From Vigna angularis (taxonomy: Eukaryota > Streptophyta > Magnoliopsida > Fabales > Fabaceae): a DNA stretch of 64,000 bases. The stretch covers positions 15,500,001 through 15,564,000 of the forward strand of contig NC_068974.1 of the NCBI RefSeq assembly GCF_016808095.1. The letters run 5' to 3'. This document shows, one piece after another, positions 1-10,134 of the stretch (position 1 is its first letter; the number at the start of each line of letters is the position of its first letter). The notes under the pieces are model-generated. The model did no database searches and had not been told where the DNA came from. It was given only the letters and a program-made list of their open reading frames with translations. A program made the position numbers and the translations under genes.

Positions 1-583
1 CCTATTCTTAATGCTTGTCTTGTTTTGGCCCTTCATGACTTGATGTTTGATTTGTTTGAGTATTGGAAAATATCTTATGAATCATGATCTAGAGGATTTT
101 ACCCAAAGGGAATATTACCTAGGGATAGGGATAGGACGTTTGGTTGTCTTAAGCTTTTTTTCTTAATGCGAAATTGGTTATTATGGATTCAAGGGATTGA
201 GGTCTAATGATTAAGACTAGGCTTTTTACGTTGTGGGATCGGGTTCTATGTAATCTCGTAAGTGACATTAACATAATGAAGAAGATGAGTTCTAATATGC
301 ATGAAAGTGAAGTAGGTGAAATCTAACCCCAACAACATCATCATCTCATATCATCAATATCATTCATTCATTCTTGTTTTATCCTCAATTGATCAATTTT
401 ACATTCAAGTTTTATGTTTACTTTTACTGCAATTCAATTTCATTCAATGGAATTGTTCTTTAGTCTTAATTAGTTAAGTGATTATACGATTGTTTAGGAA
501 CTCGAGTCTCTTTGGAAACCATACTTGGTCTAACCATTTTATATTACTTGATACGATTTGGTACACTTTCTAATGAGTTAACA
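1..583 (+). repeat. Athila-family LTR, 3' portion only
   Basis: This stretch matches the 3' part of the LTRs at 7326-8605, 21886-23159 and 57951-59289. Shared blocks include the 'aatattacctag...gggatagg' block, the 'gatcaa...cattcaagttt' block and the terminal 'cttgatacgat...gtacact'. It ends with GTTAACA at 583, the family's 3' LTR end. Immediately after lies a minus-strand Ty3/gypsy gag-protease, so this LTR has inserted into, or recombined with, that older element. The 5' end lies outside the window. It is more diverged than the other copies and is therefore probably older. Confidence 0.8.
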
Positions 584-1860
584 CCTAGCTCCTCCACCAA
601 CTCTGTTGCTATAAAATTATGGCTAGTGCCACTGTCAATGAGGATCATGACTTTCTTCCTCCAAACCCAACCCTGTAACTTCATGGTTTTGTGCTTAGCG
701 AGCCCGCCAGGGGAAAACAACGATAACTCCATGTGTTTCTGCTCATCTTCTTCTCCACCTTCTTCCTCTTAGTCATCATCGTCTTCGTCTTCTTCGATGA
801 TCACCACCCGTAAACTTCTCTCTGGGCAGCAATGTCCTAGACTATAAGGATCGCCACAATAGAAGCACAACCCATCTTTCCTCCTTTTGATGTACTCGGG
901 ATACAACATATTCCTTACTGCTCTCCCGCGGTTGTTGCTCACCGTACTGCTCCCCGCTCTAGACGTCGTCGTTCCTGAAGGACCTTCCCTTCGGGTCGCC
1001 GCCGCACTCTTCTACCCCCGATCGACTCGAACCCGGTTTGAACGGTTCTGATCTTGCTACAGAACCTGTCTCACCTTGATATCGCCCCCACGACTGACCG
1101 TTCTTCGTTCTGGTTCCTCTAGTTGTCCTCGCGCCTCGACTCGCCTCCTCTACATCTCGCATAATCTTCATTGTCGTTAAAAATTCCCTTGGATTATGTG
1201 GACCAATCTGGCTCCTTACTTCCCTTTTCAAACCTGCAAAAATATACCCCAAGAATTGATCCTCTGTCATGCCTTTCATTTGCGCCACTAACATTTCAAA
1301 TTCCTAGATAAGTTAATCGACGATGCTTTTTTGCTTGACCGCCGCTAACCTCTCAAACACTGTTCATTTGTCGCGACCTCCAAATCTTTTTTACCAGAGT
1401 TTCCCTCAATCCTTCCCATGTTGGCGCCTAATTTTTCTACGTCAGTCGAAGTTTCTCCCTCTTTGTCACATTCTGGATCTCGAAAAATTTTCGGCGCGAG
1501 AAACTCATCCTAAAGGATCGACACCTTCGAAGGTTGGTAATTCGATCCTCTTCACTCAGTTCGGTTGCGCGCCACTTCGATCTAAACCTAATTCTTCGTC
1601 GTCACCTTCCCTTCTTCCTCCTCTTTTTTTGTTTACCGAATCCTGACTTCCCTCGTGATGGCTCTCTTCGTTTCACCCTCGTCTGCCAAACATTCGCATG
1701 AACTCTCTATATTCTTGCCGTAATCCCATTCTCTACGCCTTCAACCCATTCACCGTTGTCTACATTCGTCCTTCCCTCCATACTTCCTTCTAGTGCATTT
1801 AATTCTCCCTCCATCTTTCTCCTGTCTCTCACTGATTCGGCAGGTCGGATCAAATTGATA
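584..1860 (-). pseudogene. Ty3/gypsy gag-protease remnant
   Basis: Read on the minus strand this is a decayed gag followed by protease. Around 1560-1430 the gag N-terminal signature reads ELPTFEGVDPLG then ENFFEIQNV, with in-frame stops. At 1294-959 it continues with QMKGMTEDQFLGY and LKREVRSQIGP. Around 895-830 there is a zinc-knuckle-like CFYCGDPYSLGHCC, in which the usual first His position is Ser. At about 650-600 the protease active site reads DSGTSHNFI. The protease is cut at 584 by the LTR piece on its 3' side, so reverse transcriptase and integrase are missing. Several stop codons and frameshifts make it non-functional. The order gag, knuckle, protease with DSGTS is typical of plant Ty3/gypsy elements; the lineage within that group is not resolved. 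Confidence 0.85.
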
Positions 1861-2186
1861 GGTTTATGAATGGGAAAACTTTCTAATTTGCACTTAACAC
1901 ACAGTCATAGCTAAGAAAAGAAGCATATAGTGTATAATTCTGTTATTCAGTATAGTAAATGCACAACATAACTACCTACAAGAGAGTCAAATTCTCTCTC
2001 AATAAGATAAATGTGATCTTGTCTTTAGAGTATACAAATCAAAAGTAAGTCTTACTCAAATACATTAGCTCATTTATAGGAGCTTTATTTCCCGCTGATG
2101 CTATGATTACAGTTATAACTGCCTAACGTCTCTCCCCCTTTTTATTCCCTTTTTCCTTCTTTCATAAACTCTTCATACCCTATTAG
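1861..2186. other. Probable leader/LTR remains of the gypsy element
   Basis: No gene seen. On the minus strand this lies just upstream of the gypsy gag, where a 5' leader and LTR are expected, and it contains an 'AATAAGAT' and 'GAGAGAATTTGACTCTCTTG' type stretch. No clear LTR end or primer site could be fixed. The right edge at about 2186 abuts kinase exon sequence, so the gypsy element interrupts a receptor kinase pseudogene. Confidence 0.35.
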
Positions 2187-2747
2187 CATGTCTCCAGAAT
2201 ATGCTATGGAAGGGGTTTTTTCAACAAAATCTGATGTGTATGGCTTTGGAGTGTTACTCTTCGATATTGTTAGTGGCAAAAGAAACAATAGCTTCTACAC
2301 TGAAAAAAGACAACTCAATCTAGTAGGACATATACAATAAGTACTTCACTTTACTATTTCATCACAATTTACTACTGTTATTATTATTGGTAATTTAACT
2401 TAAAAAAATAACCACTTTTCTAGACATGGGAGCTATGGAAAGAAGGTGAGGCTCTTAAGTTGGTGGATTCATTACTGAATGATTCATTCTCAGAAGATGA
2501 AGTGTTATAATGTGTGCATGTTGGTTTGTTCTATGTGGAAGAAAATGCAGATGATCGCCCTTCTATCTCCAACATTGTATCTATGTTAACCAACAAAAGT
2601 AAAGTGACTACTGTGCCTAAAAAACCAGCATATTATGTTAGAACAAAAGTTCTTGGGGAAGAAACATCCACCAAAGAATTTGGTTTAGATTCTTCACACG
2701 AGATATTATGTTTGTTCAATTTGATTGCAAAAGGTTACCATTTATAG
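2187..2747 (+). pseudogene. G-type lectin receptor kinase, last two exons only
   Basis: Two blocks match exons 6 and 7 of the intact genes at 31005 and 52173. The exon 6 equivalent (2187-2331) encodes MSPEYAMEG, then [13 protein letters not shown] and VSGKRNNS. The exon 7 equivalent (2424-2747) encodes WELWKEGEALKLVD, then VHVGLFYVEENADDRPS and VSMLTNKS. This is the C-terminal lobe of the kinase, from just after the activation loop to the C-terminus. Everything upstream is missing and replaced by gypsy sequence. An in-frame TAA at about 2507 breaks exon 7. The donor after exon 6 reads ATAC where the intact copies have GTAC or GTAT, so correct splicing would fail. It shows that the kinase family had at least three members at this locus. 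Confidence 0.9.
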
Positions 2748-3184
2748 TATCGATTACTTGTGAAGTTGTTTTTATTCCATTATGACAACTATGGTTGGTT
2801 GCTACATGTTGAATGCAGTTTCCTTTCTCTATCTACATATACACCACCCTTTGTACCAATATACACTGTTTAATATATAAAGTTGATTCGTTATAATACT
2901 GATATTTTCATTTCCTTTCATAATGTTTCTTCTCATGTTTGTTCTTTTTGCATTGATCCTCAGTACCTTTATTCTATTCAATGACATTATAGTTTACTTT
3001 ACACATTGTTATATACTCAATTTCAATACTTCAATACTATACAAATATGCATATGAAGCATTCAAAGCCTTTAAAAAGGGTATGAAAATTCAATATTACA
3101 AAGAGAAAGACATTGGTTTCAAATAATGTTTAGAGCTAAAACCCCTTGAAGAGATTTATAAATAGAGAAGGGAGAGGGTCTTTG
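2748..3184. other. AT-rich flank, no gene seen
   Basis: Downstream flank of the kinase relic. It holds only a short open frame at 2923-3126 with no recognisable motif, in AT-rich DNA. No repeat or RNA gene was recognised. Confidence 0.4.
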
Positions 3185-4328
3185 CACTAACATAAAAATA
3201 ATTATTTATGTTATTTATGTGTTACCCATAAACAAGACAAAAAAAATGTAGTAGCATGATTGTAAATAAAGGTAAAGTGTTGTATGTCAAACTTATTATA
3301 CTCAAACATAAAAGAGATCTTTTACGTCTAACTGTGGTAGGTCTAACATAAATTTATGTTGAGTCACTTGTTGATTCGATGTAAACTTATGTTAGACCTA
3401 TCAATGTTAAACGTAAAAGAACTCTTTAATGTAAATCTCTTTAAGACGAAAACATTTCTCCTCACTTCTCCCTACATGGGAAAAGTTGTTGTGATGAGGT
3501 TTTCCTTCACTTACAACAAAGTTGTACGTGTTGGGGGATGCATTGCTAACCAAAGTAAAGACATTCTTCATCTTTTGTGGTGGGTTTCTTGTGGAACAAC
3601 TTTCTATTTGAGTGATTTCTTCATTGAGGTTAGTTTACTAGTACTTTGCTTCCTACTGTGACTGTGATTATTACTAGGGAACTAAGTTATGGTTGTGCAT
3701 GAATACCCCTTCGTTTTGTTGTATATGTCTTGTATATTTGATATTTTGTATATTATTAGTTTGAAATTTTTATGATGAAAAAAATCTTAAAATTACTTTA
3801 TATATGTATTAGTTTGAAATTTTTATGTATTAGTTTATTAGTATATACTAATATTTATTAGGTTTTTAAATTTTAAATTTAGATTTAGACATTGAGTTAA
3901 TCTTAATTATTGTTTGAGATTTAGTTTAGTAATTTGTTTTAAATCTGAATTGTCTCATTGGATAGTTGGGAAGAAAATTAATTTTCATAATTTGTTAATA
4001 CGTGTACATTATAAGCCTATGCATAAATTTGATAAAATTCTGGTTCAAACCTTTTTGTGTTGTTCTCCAAAAGCATACTTGATTGTGGTTATGTACGATT
4101 ATTTTTTTTTGTGTACTTTTGCGTTCGATATGAAATGCTACTATAATTTTATCAAATTTATAATGACAATGTGAGAATGCAAGTTACTTTAGAATCATAC
4201 AAAACATTAAAAATTGACTATGTGACATTTAAAGTGTCAATCTTCAATTGTAGTGTTGATTGTAATATAGGTGTGAAGATGAATGAGTTGAGATTTATTA
4301 TGGTTCTTAGGCAAACAAGCATTCCATG
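3185..4328 (+). mobile_element. CACTA (En/Spm) relic, internally deleted
   Basis: It opens with CACTAACATAAAAATAATT at 3185. The next 250 bases carry subterminal motifs around 'acgtctaac' and a perfect 16-bp palindrome AACATAAATTTATGTT at 3345-3360. Bases 3920-4160 match the leader of the larger CACTA element at 9795-10035 ('gttgttctcc', 'gattgtggt', 'gcgaaatgct'). At 4200-4320 the reading frame changes to YVTFKVSIFNC...GVKMNELRF, which aligns with the DUF4216 region of the TNP2-type gene (YVTFRVPVFKC...GVMIDDFGF at about 12945-13030). The leader has thus been joined to the end of the gene by deletion. The 3' part is cut off at 4329 by a SIRE-type LTR, and no 3' CACTA end was found. Confidence 0.75.
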
Positions 4329-5663
4329 TGTTAAAATACAATGGCTTAATTTCTCACACCAAGAGGAGGGGGGAGGTGTGAATTGGTGAAGTGTAAAAAA
4401 CACAATCTTTAAAAATCTTTTCACAAAAACTGATGCTTTTACTTTACTTGAATTGCAAGATAATCAAATAGCAATGCAGTGGAAACTTAATCGAATATGT
4501 AAACAATGCAATAGACTAAATAAAAGAGTAAGGTTCAGAAAATTCAAACACTGTGTTTTTATACTGGTTCGGCCAAGCCTACATCCAGTGTCCTTCCAAC
4601 CACAAGAAGCAAATTCACTATAATGATCAAGGTTTTCACAACAAGGTTTCTACAGAAGACCTCACGTCAAAAATGTAAAACACCTCTCTAACCCTCTAAT
4701 TAAAATATAGGCAATACACAAACTAGACCAACAACAAGAATCCCCTATGCTACCGTTTAAACCCTTTGAGACACTCTCAAAGTCAAGAACGCCACATGCT
4801 CTTCTTCATGTAATCACAATAGGGAACCTCAAACCAATCTTTAAACGATTGCAGAATTTGATCACTCAATGACACCCAAATGTGCAAGTTGATCAGCCTT
4901 TGAAAAACACAGCTTTCTGTAAAAGATATCACACTATTAGATTTTCCAAAAGTTCTTACAGAAATCAAATTCATGTCAATTTGTAGAATAACACATCTCA
5001 TATGCAATTTAATCAACTAAGCTACTAAAGTAATCGAACATAACAATTCTGTTATAATAGTTAGCAGCAAACACGACAATTAATTGAATGTGCAATTAAT
5101 GTAGTCGACTATCATTTAATGCTTAGAAAACATAATTAAAAATATGACCGTTAGACAGTTATGTCAAGCATTAACAAAATTTCGAAACAATGATAGACTT
5201 AATCGAATACAACACGCATGCAATCGACTAAGTAACAATGTTAAGCATAGTTTTGAAAGACTTTCTCTTTGAAAAAATCTCATAGCACACTTGAAAATAG
5301 TTTGAGCAAAGACACGAGTTTTAATCGATTCATCCCATAATGAAATTGATTTAAAACCGTTATTTTGCCACACATTTAAAGTTCAACATAAGTGCTTGTG
5401 GTTTTCCTTTTCAACATCATATGTCATGCATTCACATATAAAAACACATATGTAACACATGCAATGAACAACACAATCATGCTTTCATATATGCTTAAAC
5501 AAATTTAACACATTGATCAAAAGCATATAATATGTAAATATAGAACATGTAACACAAAATACACATGTATTATTAATTATGTGTTATCATCATCAAAAAC
5601 ACAAATATCACTAAGATTGTGGGTTAAGCTTAACCTTTGCTCCCCCTATCAACAATCTCAACA
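4329..5663 (-). repeat. SIRE-type Ty1/copia 3' LTR
   Basis: On the minus strand the LTR begins TGTTGAGATTG (at 5663) and ends TTTTAACA (at 4329), about 1335 bp. It matches the solo LTR at 28026-29444 along most of its length and the piece at 57043-57950. Just upstream on the minus strand lies a polypurine tract of A and G (5664-5680, on the + strand read as a run of C then T), which marks this as the 3' LTR. The 'caccaagagg' end block is shared between copies. It has inserted into the CACTA relic; the 5 bases before it are CCATG, but the matching target copy is not in reach. Confidence 0.85.
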
Positions 5664-7325
5664 ATCTCCCCCTTTTTTGATGATGCACAACCATGATTAA
5701 TAATCAACCATGTTGCGCAAATCAATACCGATTATCAATCAATTACCAATCATCATAATTTTCCCCCTTTGGGCATTAGCAAAAAAGGTAAGCATACAAC
5801 AATTGATACACAGATAATCAGTCACATAGAGATGGATCAGATATATCAAAAACAGATTATGATGCTCTCCCTGACAATGTTATTGACATGATTTAGGATT
5901 TTCTCCCCCTTAAATGAATACATGTGAAATAGATCAATGATATGCAATGCTCCCCCTATTATTATGCATGTTTCAATCTCAAAACACAGATGCACAATGC
6001 AGTAATAAGATTAAATATCAGAACATGTAAAAGCATATTCCAAGTAATGTATCAAAGTAGATATGTAACAGTTATATCAGATCAAAAGAGATACATTTTC
6101 AGTCAGCCAAAATAGTTTAATTTCATATCATCTCAAAATAAACATTTAACAGCATATAACACAAGATTTAAGGATATCAGAAGTTCCAAGTTTGGAATCT
6201 TTAACCGCTGTTAATATTCAATCGATTAGATCTCAGATGTAATCAATTTCTTGCTTCCTGTAAGTTGATTTTCCATATCATCTCTATCAGCAATTAATGT
6301 TCCAACAAAACCTTTCATGGTCTTTCTAGATCAAGGATTTTAGAATCAATATAGTACAAGAACTATCACAGATAATATATGAGTATGCAAATGTATAAGT
6401 GTAACAATAACCAATATTTCATTTGCATACAATCATAGTGAAAGAGATTTAAATCTGATTAACTTGATATACACAGTAAGTCATTCAAATATAGATTGAA
6501 AACCAACCATAAATCTGATTTCATTGATATTTAAACATGAATTAGAATCAGATAGAACAAAACAAAAGTGGCATATAAAGCCAATTAAAAAAACACAACA
6601 ATCAAAGCAAAACAGAACAACTAAATCAGAAACTACACATTCATTAATTTTTTTCAAATCTTTTTCTTATTTTTCTTCAGATATGTCTTGAGAAGCATGT
6701 CACTGTTACTCTCTTCAGCGACATCATCATCTTCATTTTTTTTCTTCTTCCATTGCTGCACTCTCATCATGTGTACTATTTTCTTCACCCGATTCTTCCC
6801 CATCTGCCTCTTCTTCATTTCGATTTTGAAAAATCAAATGCTCTTTCATTTCAGTAACATCATCTCGAGTTCCCTCAGACATAATTTTGAGAGACTTTAT
6901 TTCTCTCAATAAAGTCCTTTCAAATTCAAATTGAGCCCTGTATGTTATTTATGAAGATCCTCTTGCCTCTTCATTTTCTTCAACAACTTCATTCTTGAAC
7001 AACCAACCATCTGGAGTATGGTGCATGCCCATCTTATGTAGAGCATACTTGTTAATTAGGCTTGTTCTGCTGTAGGACTCGCATGCTCACCAATACAGTC
7101 AACTCCAAAATGAATTAGAACCTTAGAGATGAATACACAATAAGGCAACATTTATGATTCAATTCTGGCTACCTTCAGCATATTGTCCGATATAACTGCA
7201 GGCCAGTCCACCTGGATATTTTCTTTGAACGCTTTCAACAAATACAAGTCTTCAATGGTGGCTTGTGCATGATTGCTTCCTCTAGGCATTAATATCCAAG
7301 AAATAAAAAAAAGAGCCAGTCTATC
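5664..7325 (-). mobile_element. 3' internal region of SIRE-type element
   Basis: This is the region between the polyprotein and the 3' LTR of the minus-strand SIRE-type element, with several G-rich 'AAAGGGGGA' tracts (seen as 'cccccttt' on the + strand at about 5764, 5905 and 5950). Its upstream end is truncated at 7325 by the Athila LTR inserted at 7326, so gag, protease, integrase and RT are absent here. It contains an envelope-like/plant transposon protein relic (separate entry). Apart from that the 5700-6630 part is AT-rich with no gene. Confidence 0.75.
6640..7325 (-). pseudogene. SIRE-type third-ORF (putative plant transposon protein) relic
   Basis: The minus-strand frame from 7325 down reads ISWILMPRGSNHAQATIEDL, then KENIQVDWPAVISDNMLK, a stop at about 7152, then LPYCVFISKVLIHFGVD. 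This fits the 'putative plant transposon protein' domain found in the ORF after pol in SIRE-type copia elements (older literature calls it envelope-like). Further stops follow, and the remainder to about 6640 is rich in Glu, Lys and Ser codons, seen as 'ttcttc' on the + strand. The N-terminal half is missing because the Athila LTR cuts the frame at 7326. It cannot make the original protein. The family assignment is from memory of the domain pattern; a profile search for PF20167 would settle it. Confidence 0.6.
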
Positions 7326-8605
7326 TGATAACGGTTGAAAAAACGTTATATTTGTACTTAATTTTGATATTAAAAACACCCTTTTTGACTTAGAAGCTTC
7401 CTTGAACTCATGTTTTTGCTGTAGTTTTGTGAATAAGAGAGTTGAGGTTATACTTGATGATTTTATCACTAAATTCGCTTGATTTTGTAGGCTATTGGAA
7501 TGATTTGAAAGAAGAGTTAAAGTATCAAATAGTTGGAATGCATAAAAGTTAACCAGAATGCAAAAAAGTCAACCAGTGTAGAAAAGTCAATCACAATGTA
7601 GAAAAGTCAACCAGAGTGCAGAAAATTAGCGTTGAGCGCCAGTCTGGGCTAAGCGCCAGTGTTGTAGTTACCTCTGCGCGACCTTTTTTGGGCGTTGAGC
7701 GCCAGTTTCGTGGGCTTGGACCTCTTTTCTGTTAGTTTTTAGTTCTATTTAAGGACTTGCACGTCCTAGGGATTGTATCTTTTGATGGCTTGGCACAGAA
7801 ACACACTTTTCACCCCTTGGGGGTAGATTTGGGAATGCGGGAGTATCCTCTTCTCTTTCTAGGGTTTTTCTATCTCTTTCATTCTTTCATTCCATTGTTC
7901 ATATAGTTTCTCCATGATAATGGGGAACTAAACCTTATTTGTTGTTGGGAAAGATGTAACTCTTAAACTCTCATGTATTCAATTGATTTATATTATAAAT
8001 GCTTTACTTCATTAATTGTTAGGTTTTTTCCTCTATGCTCTACGCATGCTTTGTTTAACTCATTCAATTGCATGATTATTGGTTTTGTCACTATGGACAC
8101 ATATGAGAAAATCTAAAACTAGGGAAATTCTCCCAAAAGCAATATTACCTAGACATAGGGATAGGAGGGTTGGTTGCCTTTAAGCTTCTGTACGAATGTA
8201 ATGCATGATTAATTGCTAGAGAGACAAGACATTGTGAACTAGTAACTAGGAGTAGGCTTTCTTCACCGAGACATCGGGTTTAAGGTAAATTAGAAAGTGG
8301 CATTAACATTAATGAAGAAGATGAATTCATATATGCATGAGAGTAAATTACGTGAAATCTAAACCCAACAACAATGTCATCAACTTTAACCATTTATTCT
8401 TGTGTTTAGCCTCAATTGATCAAGTTGCATTCATGTTTATTTTATTGCATTTGCATTCAAAACCCCCAAAATTTAATCTTTAGAGTCTTAATTAGTTGAG
8501 TAATCACATAATTGTTTAGTGACGTGAGTCTCTTGGGAAACGATACTTGGTCTTACCATTTATTATTACTTGATACGATTCGGTACACTTGCCGAAGTGT
8601 TAACA
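7326..8605 (+). repeat. Athila-type 5' LTR
   Basis: The LTR starts TGATAACGGTTG at 7326 and ends GTGTTAACA at 8605, about 1280 bp. The ends agree with the copies at 21886-23159 and, in reverse, 36867-38929 and 41213-45582. It is followed after 6 bases by a primer-binding site, so this is a 5' LTR with its internal region to the right. It contains a promoter-like block (TATTTAAGG at 7746) preceded by repeated GAGCGCCAG motifs. It has inserted into the SIRE-type element. Confidence 0.9.
7620..7760 (+). promoter_or_regulatory. LTR promoter block: GCGCC repeats and TATA box
   Basis: Three copies of a TGAGCGCCAG-like motif (for example at about 7634, 7653 and 7698) lie just upstream of a TATA-like TATTTAAGG at 7746-7754. 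The same arrangement, with copy-specific changes, occurs in the other LTRs of this family (22185-22320, 38560-38690 reverse, 45130-45350 reverse, 56815-57015, 58245-58420). The placement suggests promoter elements of the retrotransposon. That role is inferred from position only. Confidence 0.5.
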
Positions 8606-8611
8606 AGTTTT

Positions 8612-8629
8612 TGGCGTCGTTGCCGTGGA
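8612..8629 (+). other. Primer-binding site, tRNA-Asp type
   Basis: The sequence TGGCGTCGTTGCCGTGGA differs at 2 of 18 positions from the complement of the plant tRNA-Asp 3' end (TGGCGCCGTTGCCGGGGA). It lies 6 bases after the LTR end. tRNA-Asp priming is typical of Athila-lineage Ty3/gypsy elements. Confidence 0.85.
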
Positions 8630-8676
8630 CTTGTGGTATAACTATGCTATTTGTGTAATTCTTAACCAAATAGACT

Positions 8677-8773
8677 TTATCTTTTTATCTTTTTATCTTT
8701 TATCGTTTTATCCTTTTATCTTTTTATCGTTTTATCTTTTCATCTTTTTATCTTTTTATCTTTTTATCTTTTT
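8677..8773 (+). repeat. ATCTTTTT microsatellite in Athila leader
   Basis: About twelve imperfect copies of an 8-bp unit, ATCTTTTT, start about 50 bases after the primer-binding site. The same repeat at the same place is seen in the elements at 59361-59780 (very long) and 40985-41125 (reverse). Here it is broken at 8774/8775 by the insertion of a CACTA element. Confidence 0.9.
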
Positions 8774-8889
8774 ACACTAGTGCATAATTGGCCTTTAACG
8801 TCCCCCAATAGACGTCCGTCCACAAAAACACCAACGTAAATAATTTACCGGTGGCATATTCGTAAATAAGTGGGATTGTAGACATCCGT

Positions 8890-9270
8890 TGTGGAGGGGG
8901 TCGGACGTCTATAATATTATAAATGTCGGGGCCCCTCCAACGGACGTTTAAGAGGCCGAAACAATTAACTCTTGAACTTCCCTATCAGGCCCTTAAACGT
9001 CTGTTGTGGGGGGGGGGGGGGGGGACGTCTATAATATTATAGATGTCCCCCCCCCCCCCCCACAACGGACGTTTAATTCTTCAACTACCCTGTCAGCAAC
9101 TTAAACGTCCATTGTGGAGGGGGCCAGACGTCTATAATATTATAGACGTCCGGCCCCCTCCAACGGACGTCTAAAACCCCCCGCGAATATCAATTTTTAA
9201 ATCCAAAATACGTCATATTAGTTATGGCCCCGACGTCTATAATATTATAAACGTCGGGGCCCCCAAGTAC
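8890..9270. promoter_or_regulatory. Array of four subterminal palindromes
   Basis: Four large inverted repeats follow one another, each centred on or close to a 24-bp palindrome with core TATAATATTATA flanked by GACGTC-type hexamers. Their stems extend outward as GTGG(A/G)GGGG...CCCC(T)CCAAC. Hairpin centres are near 8918, 9035, 9138 and 9244. In the second hairpin the stem has become a run of 17 G (9008-9024) facing 15 C (9047-9061). CACTA elements carry transposase-binding motifs in subterminal repeats; these palindromes are the obvious candidates. Binding itself is inferred. Confidence 0.75.
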
Positions 9271-9289
9271 CGGATTTATACTAAAACGG

Positions 9290-10134
9290 CGAACCCGCGA
9301 GGAGTTACGCTCACTGTTCATCGTCTTCCCCGCGATTTCACTCTACGGCATTGCATTTCCAGGTGTGTTTTCTCTCTTTTGGACCGTTTAAATTTACTTT
9401 TAACCCGATTAATTGTTCTGTGATGAAATATCTTTGATTTGAACCGATTAAAAATCGTTTTCGATGCGTTTTGGTGCAGTTTTTTGCGTGTTCTTCAGCG
9501 GCGTTTTTGACTGTTTTTGGCCTACGTTTTAGGTCGTGCCCTCCTCGATTTCCCTCCGTTTCATTTGGAATCTGCTTTTCAGGTTTGCTACTTCGTTGAT
9601 AACTTTTTTGTATGCATGTTATTGGGTTTTGTGTATGCATGTTTTTGACTTTAAGGTCTGCATGTGTTATTGGCTTTTGAATATGCATGTCTTAGTTGTG
9701 TTATTATAATTGTCATGTTAGAATATAAGTATGAAATCATTGAGTTACACTTAGTTCCAGTTTGAAATTTAACACAAACGATTAATCTTTTAATCGTTTG
9801 TGTTAAATTTTGAATTGTCCGATTGGACAGTTTGAGAAAATTAATTTTCATAATTTGCAATAACATGTAAGTTGGAGTTTATGGATAAGATTGATAAAAT
9901 GTTCAGTATTTGTGTTGTTCTCCGGATGCATATTTGATTGTGGTCATCGTTGACTACTCTCATTTCATGTATTTCGGAGACCAATGCGAAATGCTGCCGA
10001 AATCTTATCAAATTTTATGATGTAGACTTCTTTGCACGTGTCTTAGAAAATTATGAAAATTAATTTGTTTGAATGGGTAGGGCCTAACCTTGTGAGAGTT
10101 AAAAAACTTATACTGAGGATTTTACGAACATAGT
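9290..10134 (+). other. CACTA leader region
   Basis: Non-coding DNA between the palindrome array and the transposase start. Bases 9300-9540 match 37430-37680 in the deleted CACTA copy ('ccgattaa', 'tttggtgcag', then a 'gtttt' run), and 9795-10035 match 3920-4160 in the CACTA relic. Conservation in three copies supports a leader with an intron-like AG/GT pattern ('ttccaggtgtgtttt' at about 9357). No protein is encoded. Confidence 0.6.

Noticed and set aside
8612..8629. Match to tRNA-Asp
   Set aside because: Only the 18 bases complementary to the tRNA 3' end are present and they sit right after an LTR end; this is a primer-binding site, not a tRNA gene. The same applies at 41189 and 59296.
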